A stretch of DNA of 64,000 nt from Polymorphobacter_B sp038225475 (lineage in GTDB: Bacteria > Pseudomonadota > Alphaproteobacteria > Sphingomonadales > Sphingomonadaceae): assembly GCA_038225475.1 (NCBI GenBank), contig JBBRRA010000005.1, forward strand, positions 177,827 through 241,826, given 5' to 3'. A model generated the notes under the pieces. It did not search any database. It saw nothing but the letters and a program-made list of their open reading frames with translations, and had not been told where the DNA came from. Below are positions 24,556-32,800 of the stretch, piece by piece. Each line of letters begins with the position of its first letter. The stretch's first letter is position 1. A program made the position numbers and the translations under genes.

Positions 24556-26175
24556 TCAAGCCGATATGTCGCGGTTGCGTGTTTCGGGCAACGCTACCAC
24601 CGTGACGACCAGGGCGAGCGCGACAACCGCAAATGTATACCACAGCCCTGCATAGGCATCGCCGGTCTTGGCGATAATGTACTGCGAGATCAGCGGCAGA
24701 AATCCGCCAAAATAGCCGGTGCCGATATGATAGGGCACCGACATCGATGTATAGCGAATGCGCGCCGGGAACAATTCGACGAGAATTGCCGCCACCGGTC
24801 CATAAGTCATTGCGGACAATATGCCGAGCGCGAGGATTGTCAGGACGATTTGAACGTCGTCACGCGTTGCCGCATCGGCGGTTTCTGGATAACCGGCGCG
24901 GACGAGGGCGCGTTCGACAGCGGCCTTGTCGAAACTGCCATGCACGGTCTCAAGATCGACCGCGATCACCTGCCCGACCTTGATACGCAGCGGTAGCCCG
25001 GTCGATTCGACGCGACGAAAAGCAATGCCCCGGCCCGACAGAAACTGCATCGCCTGGCCGCACGCCGTCGCCTGTTTCTTTGTGAATGGATTATAGCGGC
25101 AGTCGACCCCGGTGACGACAATCGGTGCGTTCGCGCTCGCTCCCGCCAGCGCCGGGTTCGCGGCGGCTGCGAGGCTGTGAAACAGCGGGAACAGCAGGAG
25201 CAGAGTCAATGTATAGCCGGTAACCATCAATGGTTTACGTCCGATACGGTCACTCAGCCAACCGAAGAATATGAAGCAAGGAGCCGACAGCAGCGCTGCC
25301 GCCCCGCTGAGCAGCTTGGCATGCGTTTCGTCGACGAGCGCAGTCTGCTGGAGGAAATACAACGACGAGAATTGCGCGGTGTACCAGATCACCGTCAGCC
25401 CCGCCGAAATACCGAACAGCGCGACGAACACCGGACCGAGGTTACGCATCTTGCCGAAGCTTTCGCGCACCGGAGCGGTGCTCGTGGTGCCGGCCGCCTT
25501 CATCGCGGTGAACACCGGGCTCTCGCGCAGCTTGAGCCGGATGTAGAGCGAAAGTGCGAGCAGGAGGATCGAGACGAGGAACGGTACACGCCACCCCCAG
25601 GTGTCGAACGCGGGCTTGCCCATCAGCCACACCGTGAGCAGCGTCACGACCAGCGACAGCAGAAACCCTCCGACGACCGATGCCTGAATGAAGCTGGTGT
25701 AAAAGCCGCGCTTGCCGGGCGGCGCATGCTCGGCGACGTAGATTGCGGCCCCGCCATATTCACCGCCGAGCGCCAGCCCCTGTACGAGCCGGAGCGCGAC
25801 GAGCAACCCGGGGGCCCAGAGCCCGGCGGTTGCAAAGGTCGGCAGCAGGCCAACGGCGGCTGTCGACAGGCCCATCAGCGTGATCGTGGCAAGGAAGGTA
25901 TATTTGCGCCCGATACGGTCACCGAGCACACCGAAAACCAGAGCGCCGAGCGGTCGCACGCCGAATCCCGCACCGAAAGTCGCAAGGCTGAGCAACAATC
26001 CGGCCGTGGGGTTATCGCTCGGGAAAAACAGCCGCCCCAGCAGCGCGGCAAGTGTCCCATAGACGAAGAAGTCGTACCATTCGAAGATCGTACCGAGCGA
26101 CGATGCCAGGATGACGAGGCGGTCACGCTTGGCATCAAGCACCACACTGTCGATCGATGCTGCTGCCGTCGCCAT
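24556..26175 (-). CDS. MFS transporter, metabolite:H+ symporter (MHS) family
   Basis: A polytopic inner-membrane symporter. Family signatures are ILASSLGTIFEWYDFFVYGT near the start, FGAGFGVRPLGALVFGVLGDR, RLVQGLALGGEYGGAAIYVAEHAP, and YFGGFLPLISQYI near the end. It is about 540 aa, roughly 100 longer than typical members. The extra part is a periplasmic insertion after helix 8 with three cysteines (GVDCRYNPFTKKQATACGQ). The substrate is unknown; relatives carry organic acids, betaine or proline. I favour the ATG at 26175, with an alternative ATG eight codons upstream. It is divergent from bciB across about 120 bp. Confidence 0.85.
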   Translation of the reverse strand: MATAAASIDSVVLDAKRDRLVILASSLGTIFEWYDFFVYGTLAALLGRLFFPSDNPTAGLLLSLATFGAGFGVRPLGALVFGVLGDRIGRKYTFLATITLMGLSTAAVGLLPTFATAGLWAPGLLVALRLVQGLALGGEYGGAAIYVAEHAPPGKRGFYTSFIQASVVGGFLLSLVVTLLTVWLMGKPAFDTWGWRVPFLVSILLLALSLYIRLKLRESPVFTAMKAAGTTSTAPVRESFGKMRNLGPVFVALFGISAGLTVIWYTAQFSSLYFLQQTALVDETHAKLLSGAAALLSAPCFIFFGWLSDRIGRKPLMVTGYTLTLLLLFPLFHSLAAAANPALAGASANAPIVVTGVDCRYNPFTKKQATACGQAMQFLSGRGIAFRRVESTGLPLRIKVGQVIAVDLETVHGSFDKAAVERALVRAGYPETADAATRDDVQIVLTILALGILSAMTYGPVAAILVELFPARIRYTSMSVPYHIGTGYFGGFLPLISQYIIAKTGDAYAGLWYTFAVVALALVVTVVALPETRNRDISA

Positions 26176-26267
26176 CCTGTCGCCCCCGCCCCGCCGCATG
26201 CGCGGTCATGCCACCGTCATACGAGGCGGGTGCAAACGCGACAAGCGTACGCTGCCGCTTGCCTAGA

Positions 26268-26305
26268 CCGGAGCGGCATGCTCCGGTGTGACGCAATGCA
26301 CACCG
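26268..26305 (+). promoter_or_regulatory. Two overlapping dyads at the bciB start
   Basis: CCGGAGC (26268-26274) and GCTCCGG (26280-26286) form a 7-bp hairpin with a 5-nt loop. Immediately after, CGGTGT (26284-26289) and ACACCG (26300-26305) are perfect inverted repeats 10 bp apart, spanning the ATG at 26296. Either could act as an operator or as RNA structure controlling translation. The second resembles, but does not match, the TGT-N12-ACA photosynthesis-repressor site. Confidence 0.4.
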
Positions 26306-27519
26306 ATCCAACTGCCGCCGTTTGGGCTCCGTCGATTGCTGCAGCCGTTCCGCGGACACTTTGTACCGATTGCGGTATCTCGCGAACTGCAACGCCCAAC
26401 GATTGCGCTACCGCGTGCCAGTTCATCGCACCCGATTACCCAGCTGCCGAGCGCAAAGTCCATGGTCGCGCGGCGAATCCAGCGCGCGGCGACGAGGCAT
26501 TCTTCGGCGTGTATGAGGCAACATGGCGCGCCAGGCTGGTTCAGCCATCGCCCGGCGCGCAGTGGACGGGGATCACGACGCGGATCGCGGCACGCCTGCT
26601 CGAAACCGGCGCGGTCGATGCGGTATTGACGATGGCACCCGCTGCCGACGATCCGTGGCGTCCGGTGCCAGTCATCGTGACCAGCGTTGATGGATTGAGT
26701 GAATGCCGCGGCATGCGGATGGGCTATGCACCGCTGCTCGCGCTGCTCGAGCCCGCGCGCGCGGCGGGGCATAAGCGCCTCGCGGTGATCGGTATTCCAT
26801 GCCAGATTCATGCGTTGCGGGCGATCGAGACGAAGCTCGGGTTCGAACGGCTGTATGTTATCGGGACGCCGTGCTCCGACAACACGACCACAGCGCGCTT
26901 CCATGAGTTTCTGGCGCTGCTTGCCGACGACCCCGCGACGATCACTTATCTCGAATTCCGCGCCGACTATCATGTCGAGCTGCGCTTTACCGACGGAAGC
27001 ACCAAGGCGGTACCGTTCCTGCAACTGCCGATTTCAAAGCTGCCGCCCGATTTTTTCCCGCTGACCTGCCGCACTTGCGTCGACTACACCAATCGTTTGG
27101 CCGACATCACGGTCGGCTATATGGGGGGAACAGGTGCGCAGTGGTTGCTCGTGCGCAACGCGCGCGGGGCCGAGCTACTCGCGCTTTTGGGGGACGAGGT
27201 CACGCTGTCGCCACCGGTCAGCCGGGGCAAGCGAGCGGGTGCGGTCAAGGGCTTCCTCGGCAATGTGCGCCTCGCCGCTGGCGGGTTGCCGTTGCGGTCG
27301 ATGCCCGATTGGCTGCGGCCGATAATGGGCTGGCTGATGCCGCGCGTCGGTCCGCGCGGATTGGAGTTCGCGCGTGCACGCGTCGAGATGAAAGCGGTCG
27401 AAACCGTCCTTCATCTGCGCCGTGCGGTACCGCGACGTATGAAACGCATGGTGCCGGGGCACATCTGGCGGTTGGTCGAACCCTACGGCCTCTCACCCGA
27501 GGCGGGCGATCGCGACTAG
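26296..27519 (+). CDS. bciB: BciB-type divinyl (proto)chlorophyllide 8-vinyl reductase
   Basis: Predicted 407-aa iron-sulfur flavoprotein of the FrhB/FdhB superfamily. It would reduce the 8-vinyl group of the chlorophyllide precursor with reduced ferredoxin in bacteriochlorophyll synthesis. Blocks shared with cyanobacterial and green-sulfur BciB can be read in order: LCTDCGISRT with C23, C26, C37 and C41; FFGVYEA; GAQWTGITTRIA; RLAVIGIPCQIHALR (C169); LYVIGTPCSDN (C193); TCRTCVDYTNRLADITVGYM (C258, C261); QWLLVRN; and GPRGLEFARARVE. The F420-dehydrogenase name often given automatically would mislead. The ATG at 26296 is chosen over 26278, which sits in a hairpin loop. A long frame reaching upstream into the transporter is antisense and not used. 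Confidence 0.8.
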   Translation: MHTDPTAAVWAPSIAAAVPRTLCTDCGISRTATPNDCATACQFIAPDYPAAERKVHGRAANPARGDEAFFGVYEATWRARLVQPSPGAQWTGITTRIAARLLETGAVDAVLTMAPAADDPWRPVPVIVTSVDGLSECRGMRMGYAPLLALLEPARAAGHKRLAVIGIPCQIHALRAIETKLGFERLYVIGTPCSDNTTTARFHEFLALLADDPATITYLEFRADYHVELRFTDGSTKAVPFLQLPISKLPPDFFPLTCRTCVDYTNRLADITVGYMGGTGAQWLLVRNARGAELLALLGDEVTLSPPVSRGKRAGAVKGFLGNVRLAAGGLPLRSMPDWLRPIMGWLMPRVGPRGLEFARARVEMKAVETVLHLRRAVPRRMKRMVPGHIWRLVEPYGLSPEAGDRD

Positions 27520-27818
27520 ATAGCGCAACCGACTCCGGCGCGAAGCAGTTCTGCAACCAACTCGGGATCATCGACGCTACTTAATCGGCGGACAATCTCG
27601 CGCAGACTCATTCCGCCGATGGCGTGACCGTCGACGTTCGCTACACGCCCGAGCTTACGCAATTGGGCGGTGGTAAGCCGTTCACCAAGTCGCGTTCCCA
27701 TGCACCGCGCCTGATGCTGCGGGACTCCTAATTCGACAAGCTTGCCGGTGATCCTGTCGGCTGGCGTTGCGCAGGCACCGAGGCCGAGCAACATGCATAG
27801 CACCAGTCGACGAACCAT
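27516..27818 (-). CDS. Small lipoprotein coupled to crtW, function unknown
   Basis: A 100-aa protein with a lipoprotein signal (RRLVLCMLLGLGAC, lipid-bearing Cys16 in LGAC). A short conserved-looking helical domain follows (RITGKLVELGVPQHQARCMG; QLRKLGRVANVDG; SLREIVRRLSSVDDPELVAE), ending in a Cys near the C-terminus. The ATG shares one base with the crtW stop (TGATG), so translation is probably coupled. Its own stop overlaps the convergent bciB stop by 4 nt. I do not recognise the family. It would sit in the periplasm, anchored to the inner or outer membrane. Confidence 0.7.
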   Translation of the reverse strand: MVRRLVLCMLLGLGACATPADRITGKLVELGVPQHQARCMGTRLGERLTTAQLRKLGRVANVDGHAIGGMSLREIVRRLSSVDDPELVAELLRAGVGCAI

Positions 27819-28534
27819 CACACCCCTCGAGTCCGGGGCAGCGCCCACCACGGCACATGCGGATGCAAGTGATGCTCGTGATGATAGCCGCCAAAATGGA
27901 AACAGGTAATCACCGACAACACCGGGCTGAACGCATTGCTGCGGGCATTGTGCCGGTCAGGAAACGGTGCCTCTTCATGGCGATGCGGCAAAAACGTGCC
28001 GAAATAGAAAAGTTGTCCAAGCGCCAGCAATGCCGGCACCGCCCAGAATATCACGATGTTAATGAGGCTTGCCCCACAGAGTTGATAGATCGACAGAACG
28101 ACAACGATCCGCACGATCTGCAAATGCGTATAATAGCCGCCGAAGAAATGCCGCAGCCACGGCAGCGGGCGCGTCGGGTGCGCGGCATCGAAGTCCGGAT
28201 CCTGGGCGGTGCCGACATAGCGATGGTGAGCAAAATGATTGGGCAACATCCTGTCATAATCAATCGCAGCATACATCATCAGCGCGGTGCGACCGACTGC
28301 GCGTGTCAGCCGCTGATGACCCGGCGCGAACGAGCCGTGCATGCAATCATGCGCAGTAATGAATAACCCCGTCGACAACCAAGCCTGGAGAGCCACTAGC
28401 GGTATCGCGAACACCCAGCCCCGGCCGGACAGCGAGAACGCAAAGATGCCGCCGAAATGGATGACTGCCCACAACGCTGCGATGGCGGCGGCAAGCGCGT
28501 AGCTGGTACGGCTGGAGGAGATCTGCGAATTCAC
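27818..28534 (-). CDS. crtW: Beta-carotene 4-ketolase CrtW
   Basis: A 238-aa membrane di-iron oxygenase that adds 4-keto groups to beta-ionone rings, giving canthaxanthin or, together with CrtZ, astaxanthin-type pigments. Histidine clusters of the family are in place: FITAHDCMHGSFAPG, NHFAHHRYVGTAQDPDF, FYFGTFLPHRHEEAPF and CFHFGGYHHEHHLHPHVPWW. A cysteine replaces the usual alanine in HDxMH. I start it at GTG 28534, preceded by a purine-rich stretch, because the longer frame runs into the divergent crtZ gene. It faces crtZ across a 64-bp promoter region and is followed by a coupled lipoprotein gene. Confidence 0.88.
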   Translation of the reverse strand: MNSQISSSRTSYALAAAIAALWAVIHFGGIFAFSLSGRGWVFAIPLVALQAWLSTGLFITAHDCMHGSFAPGHQRLTRAVGRTALMMYAAIDYDRMLPNHFAHHRYVGTAQDPDFDAAHPTRPLPWLRHFFGGYYTHLQIVRIVVVLSIYQLCGASLINIVIFWAVPALLALGQLFYFGTFLPHRHEEAPFPDRHNARSNAFSPVLSVITCFHFGGYHHEHHLHPHVPWWALPRTRGV

Positions 28535-28598
28535 GCATTCTACCTGCGTCGAAATCGAGCGGATGCAAACCCCCCTGCGACACTTTATAGAGCTTTGT

Positions 28599-29162
28599 AT
28601 GAGCCATATGACCATCCTGCAGGGCATCGCGCTGATGCTGTTCACCGTCGCCCTCATGGAGGGCGTCGCCTATGTTGCGCACCGTTGGGTGATGCACGGC
28701 TTTCTGTGGTCGCTACACAAGTCGCATCACGAGCCACGCACCGGCCTGCTGGAAATCAATGACTGGTTTGCCGTCATGGGTGCCGTGCCAGCGATCGTTT
28801 TGATCTTTGCCGGGTCGCAACTTGGCCTAGGAATCGGACTGATGTGGATCGGGATCGGCGTGACGATCTACGGCATGATTTATTTCGGCTTCCATGACGT
28901 GATCGTGCACCGCCGGGTCGCGCACGGCTGGGTCCCAAAAGGTCGATATATGAAGCGCATCGTCCAGGCACACCGGCTGCATCATGTCGTCGAGACCAAA
29001 GCAGGCACCGTCAGTTTCGGATTTATCTATGCTCCGCCGGTACGTGATTTGCTGGCCAAGCTCGAACGCGAGGGCGGCGGGCGGCTTAGAGCCGCAAATC
29101 CGGAAAACTCCAAAGTCCGGCGCGAGATGGACCCGGCACCGGCCACTTCGACCCGCGGCTGA
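28599..29162 (+). CDS. crtZ: Beta-carotene 3-hydroxylase CrtZ
   Basis: A 187-aa membrane di-iron hydroxylase that adds 3-hydroxyl groups to beta-carotene or ketocarotenoids, giving zeaxanthin or astaxanthin. The histidine motifs are AHRWVMHGFLW, HKSHHEPRTG, FHDVIVHRRVAHGW and QAHRLHHVVE. It has about four membrane helices. The start is the ATG at 28599 or another three codons on. The C-terminal 25 residues overlap the convergent end of crtB by 77 nt, more than usual for overlapping bacterial genes. One of the two C-termini may therefore have been extended by loss of a stop. Confidence 0.88.
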   Translation: MSHMTILQGIALMLFTVALMEGVAYVAHRWVMHGFLWSLHKSHHEPRTGLLEINDWFAVMGAVPAIVLIFAGSQLGLGIGLMWIGIGVTIYGMIYFGFHDVIVHRRVAHGWVPKGRYMKRIVQAHRLHHVVETKAGTVSFGFIYAPPVRDLLAKLEREGGGRLRAANPENSKVRREMDPAPATSTRG

Positions 29163-30033
29163 GCGCCTGCGGCAGGGTCCGCGCGACAGCGAGTAGTTTT
29201 TGAGCGCGGGTCGTGCTGACACGCGTCTCAAGCCCCGAAGCACCAAGGTCGCGAACGCGCCGCCCGATGCCGCCATAAATGTCCGCTGCCGCCAGCACTG
29301 CCCATGCAGCTCGCCACGGCAGCGCAGGCGTACCGAACCGCGCTGATGCCTCGTAAAGCTCCGCAATATCGACGAGTCGGGTTACGAGTCGCGCCAGTTG
29401 GCGCCGGTTTGCCGGAAAAGCAAAATTGCGCGCGGTCAGTTCGACACTCGCCAGCCAATCATCGGGAATATACCGGCGGTGATTGAACGCATCCTCGATG
29501 ACGTCGCGCGCGATGTTGTTGAGCTGAAAAGCGATGCCTAAGTCGCACGCACGGTCGAGGGTCGCGCGATCGTCGCGGTCGACCCCCATCGCGATCGCCA
29601 TCATCACGCCGACACAGCCCGCAACATGATAGCAATAGACGAGCGTGTCGTCGAAGGTACGGAAAGGCCGTTCTTCGACGTCGATTCGAAACCCCTCGAT
29701 CAGATCGAGCGGATAGCGTTCGGGCATATGGGTCTCAGCGGCGACGCGGGCGAGCGCGGCAAATGGCACCGCAGTTGCGTTGAGATCACCGCGCAGCGCA
29801 GCACGTGTGTCTCTATCGAGGGCGGCCAGCCACTCGGCAGGCGTTCCGCCATGGGTTACGCTCCCCTGACCCAGCGCCTGCCCGTCGATGACATCGTCGC
29901 AGTGCCGGCACCAAGCATACAACAGCGTCGCACGCTCACGCTCCTGCGGCGCAAAGAGCCGCGCGGCGAGAGCGAAGCTTTTCGATCCCTCTGCGATCGC
30001 CGCCTCGGCGGCGGCGAGCAGCGGGTCGCTCAC
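29086..30033 (-). CDS. crtB: Phytoene synthase CrtB
   Basis: A 315-aa enzyme condensing two geranylgeranyl diphosphates to phytoene, the committed step of C40 carotenoids. Both aspartate-rich motifs are visible: YAWCRHCDDVIDG (first) and FQLNNIARDVIEDAFNHR (second), with GVDRDD and YIPDDWL between and after. It is last in the crtY-crtI-crtB run and overlaps crtI by 4 nt. Its 3' end overlaps crtZ on the opposite strand. Confidence 0.95.
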   Translation of the reverse strand: MSDPLLAAAEAAIAEGSKSFALAARLFAPQERERATLLYAWCRHCDDVIDGQALGQGSVTHGGTPAEWLAALDRDTRAALRGDLNATAVPFAALARVAAETHMPERYPLDLIEGFRIDVEERPFRTFDDTLVYCYHVAGCVGVMMAIAMGVDRDDRATLDRACDLGIAFQLNNIARDVIEDAFNHRRYIPDDWLASVELTARNFAFPANRRQLARLVTRLVDIAELYEASARFGTPALPWRAAWAVLAAADIYGGIGRRVRDLGASGLETRVSTTRAQKLLAVARTLPQALSRGSKWPVPGPSRAGLWSFPDLRL

Positions 30034-31577
30034 TCGGCGGCGAGCGCGGCCGCGCTATTGTGACCGACGCCCGGCTGTGCTGCGCCCATGTCGGTCAACA
30101 TCAGTTTAGCAGTCGCCTTTGCCGAACCAACGACGCCGGGAATGCCCGCACCGGGATGGGTGCCCGCGCCGACAAAATACAGGTTCGACAACACGTCGTC
30201 ACGATTGTGCGTGCGGAAGAAAGCACTCTGCCACAACACCGGCTCGAGGCTGAATGCGCTGCCCATGTGCGCGTTCAGTTCCACTGAAAAATCCTTGGGC
30301 GTGAATGTCCGCATCGTCACCAGGTCCTCGCGCAGCCCGGGAATCATGCGCGCTTCGAGATAGTCGAGGATCTTGTTGGCGTAGGTCGGGGCGAGCGTTT
30401 CCCAATCGGCATCGAACTTGCCGGTGTGCGGCACCGGCGACAATACATAAAATCCGCTGCAGCCCGGCGGTGCCATCGCTGGGTCTGTCGCGGTAGGATG
30501 ATGCAGATACAGCGAGAAATCGTCTGCCAGTACGCCGTTCTTGAAAATATCGTCGAGCAGTTCACGATAGCGGTCACCAAACAAAATCGTGTGGTGCTTG
30601 ATTTCAGGGTGCTCGCGCTTCAGCCCGAAGTAGATCACGAAGAGCGATGGCGAGAAGCTGCGCAGTTTCATCATGCGCGTCGCCGAGCGCCCGCGCGGAT
30701 GATGGCCGAGCAAATCGCGATAGGTGTGGACGATGTCACCGTTCGAGGCGACGGCATCGAAATTGGCTGACCAGCCATCGGCGCAGCGTACGCCGGTGAC
30801 GCGGTTGCCCTCTGCGGTGATCGTCTCGACACCTGATCCCATGCGGACCGTGCCGCCGAGATCCTCGAACAGCTTAACCATGCCCCTGACCAGCGCCCCG
30901 GTGCCACCACGCGGGAACCAGACACCCCACTTTTTCTCGAGCGCATGAATCAGCGCATAGATCGCACTGGTCTTGAACGGATTTCCGCCAACCAGCAAAG
31001 AATGGAAGCTGAATGCCTCGCGCAACTGCGGGTCTTCGATGTACCGCGAGACCATCGTATAGACCGAGCGGAACGCCTCATAGCGCATGAGCTGCGGCGC
31101 AGCCTTCATCATCGTGCTGAAATCGAGAAATGCCTCGTGCCCAAGCTTGATATACCCTTCGCGGAAGACGTTCTCGCTATATTCGAGAAACTTCTTGTAG
31201 CCAGCGACGTCCTTGGGGTTCTTTTTTTCGATTTGACCATAGAGCAGGTCATCGTCGTTCGAGTAGTCGAACACGTAACCGTCGTCCCACATCAGCCTGT
31301 AAAACGGTGCGACCGGCATCAGTTCAACGTAATCGGCGATATGACGCCCACTAAGAGCGAACAGCTCCTCGAGGCTCGAAGGATCCGTGATAACGGTAGG
31401 ACCCGCATCAAAGGTGAACCCCTTGTCCTCATAGACGTAGGCGCGACCGCCGGGTTTGTCGCGCTGTTCAATCAGCGTGGTCGCAATGCCTGCCGATTGC
31501 AGTCGGATCGCAAGCGCAAGCCCGCCGAACCCGCTACCGATTACTGCTGCCGTCTTGCCCGTCATGTCCACCCTCAA
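30030..31577 (-). CDS. crtI: Phytoene desaturase CrtI
   Basis: A 515-aa FAD enzyme carrying out four desaturations of phytoene to lycopene. It has the N-terminal dinucleotide fold (KTAAVIGSGFGGLALAIRLQ), GRAYVYEDKGFTFDAGPTVI and SFHSLLVGGNPFKTSAIYAL. It ends with the CrtI signature NLYFVGAGTHPGAGIPGVVG. It overlaps both crtY upstream and crtB downstream by 4 nt, so the three enzymes are made in step. Confidence 0.96.
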   Translation of the reverse strand: MRVDMTGKTAAVIGSGFGGLALAIRLQSAGIATTLIEQRDKPGGRAYVYEDKGFTFDAGPTVITDPSSLEELFALSGRHIADYVELMPVAPFYRLMWDDGYVFDYSNDDDLLYGQIEKKNPKDVAGYKKFLEYSENVFREGYIKLGHEAFLDFSTMMKAAPQLMRYEAFRSVYTMVSRYIEDPQLREAFSFHSLLVGGNPFKTSAIYALIHALEKKWGVWFPRGGTGALVRGMVKLFEDLGGTVRMGSGVETITAEGNRVTGVRCADGWSANFDAVASNGDIVHTYRDLLGHHPRGRSATRMMKLRSFSPSLFVIYFGLKREHPEIKHHTILFGDRYRELLDDIFKNGVLADDFSLYLHHPTATDPAMAPPGCSGFYVLSPVPHTGKFDADWETLAPTYANKILDYLEARMIPGLREDLVTMRTFTPKDFSVELNAHMGSAFSLEPVLWQSAFFRTHNRDDVLSNLYFVGAGTHPGAGIPGVVGSAKATAKLMLTDMGAAQPGVGHNSAAALAAE

Positions 31578-32719
31578 GAGTTCAACAGCACATTGAGTGC
31601 CCGCCCCAATGGTACAGGCGGTCGCCCGACCAAAGTGCGCAGTTTATCCCACGCTGTCGATTGCCCCGCGTAGAAGCGCCGCACCAACCCCGCGTCAAGC
31701 CGATAGAATCTCTGCAAAACGCGCCAGCGTTCTGGCGGTGCCGCAGCATTGAACAGCATCCGATTGAGGAGCCTATAGAATCTGCGATCTGCCCAAGTCG
31801 ATTCGCTGTGATGTCGCAGCGCGCGGTACAGTGTTTCAGGATCGAAGCTGCTCAGCCCGGCAATCAAGTCGGCAGTGCGCACTGCGTCCGGAAAACTATA
31901 TCCGGTTATCGGATTGAACAGCGCTGCGCGCATCCCGACCGACGGCACGCCAGCCTCCCCGCCGTTCCAGAAGGCCGCGATGTCGCCACCGAGCGCAATC
32001 GGCAACACACCCGCTTCTTCGCGGATGACGTGCGCGACAGTCCATCCCTGCAGCGCGATATAGTCGAACACGCGCTGGCGAAGCACGTCGGGCGCGAGGT
32101 CGCGTCCGTCGCTGTAATAAGTGTCTTCGACCAGCACCGTGCGTGGCCCGAACGGCAGCGTATAGACGAAGCGATAGCCGTCATGCTGTGGCACCGTCGC
32201 ATCCATGATGATCGGCCCATCGAGGCCGTGATCTGCGGTTAGCTCGACCTCCACCCCAAGGAACTTCTGCGACCGCAAGTCGAGTGCATCCGCCGGACCT
32301 TGTCCACGCCCATCGATCACAGCGCGCGCGGTTAGCACGCGCTGATCGCTCAATGTGACCGAGGTCGGCGTTAATGCAGCTACCGGCACGCCGATAAAAA
32401 GCCGGTCGACGGGCACCGCAGCTGCCACCGCCGCCGCCAGCCGGTCGCTGGTCGCACTTCGGTACCCTGCATCGAGCGTGCGCGTATGTGCGGGGAATCG
32501 GATGCTGTACCTGTCCCAGCGGTGCGCGATCAGTGGGGCGGTCCATGCGACCTGCTCGGGTGCGATATCGTCATCGAACGACGACCAGGTGTGATTGCCG
32601 CCAATGCTGCTCCCCGCTTCGACCAGAGCGACGCGCAGTTCGGGATGTAGTTGCGCGAGTCGCAGCGCAATCAAACCGTTGGTCAGGCCGCCGCCGGCAA
32701 GGATCAGGTCGAAGTCCAT
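31574..32719 (-). CDS. crtY: Lycopene beta-cyclase CrtY
   Basis: A 381-aa flavoprotein cyclising both ends of lycopene to beta-carotene. Signatures are DLILAGGGLTNGLIALRL at the N-terminus, GGNHTWSSFDDDI, and YRFVYTLPFGPRTVLVEDTY with FNPITGYSFPDAVR further on. It heads the crtYIB operon; 81 bp separate its ATG from the divergent pdxH. No clear regulator site is visible in that gap. Confidence 0.93.
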   Translation of the reverse strand: MDFDLILAGGGLTNGLIALRLAQLHPELRVALVEAGSSIGGNHTWSSFDDDIAPEQVAWTAPLIAHRWDRYSIRFPAHTRTLDAGYRSATSDRLAAAVAAAVPVDRLFIGVPVAALTPTSVTLSDQRVLTARAVIDGRGQGPADALDLRSQKFLGVEVELTADHGLDGPIIMDATVPQHDGYRFVYTLPFGPRTVLVEDTYYSDGRDLAPDVLRQRVFDYIALQGWTVAHVIREEAGVLPIALGGDIAAFWNGGEAGVPSVGMRAALFNPITGYSFPDAVRTADLIAGLSSFDPETLYRALRHHSESTWADRRFYRLLNRMLFNAAAPPERWRVLQRFYRLDAGLVRRFYAGQSTAWDKLRTLVGRPPVPLGRALNVLLNS

Positions 32720-32800
32720 AGCTATGATGGATAGCGCGGATAACGTCGCCGCGACACCCCCGTGGTTGCCGCGCCCCCTGAGGACCGATAGGGAGACACC

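Noticed and set aside
25177..26277. Long plus-strand frame that reads into bciB and would add over 350 residues
   Set aside because: It is antisense to the MHS transporter; its translation is low-complexity, rich in Arg, Gln and Glu, and matches no domain. BciB similarity begins only after 26296.
26296..27519. Coenzyme F420 hydrogenase/dehydrogenase function
   Set aside because: The superfamily name fits, but the blocks match BciB, and no F420 synthesis or F420 enzyme partners are in the window.
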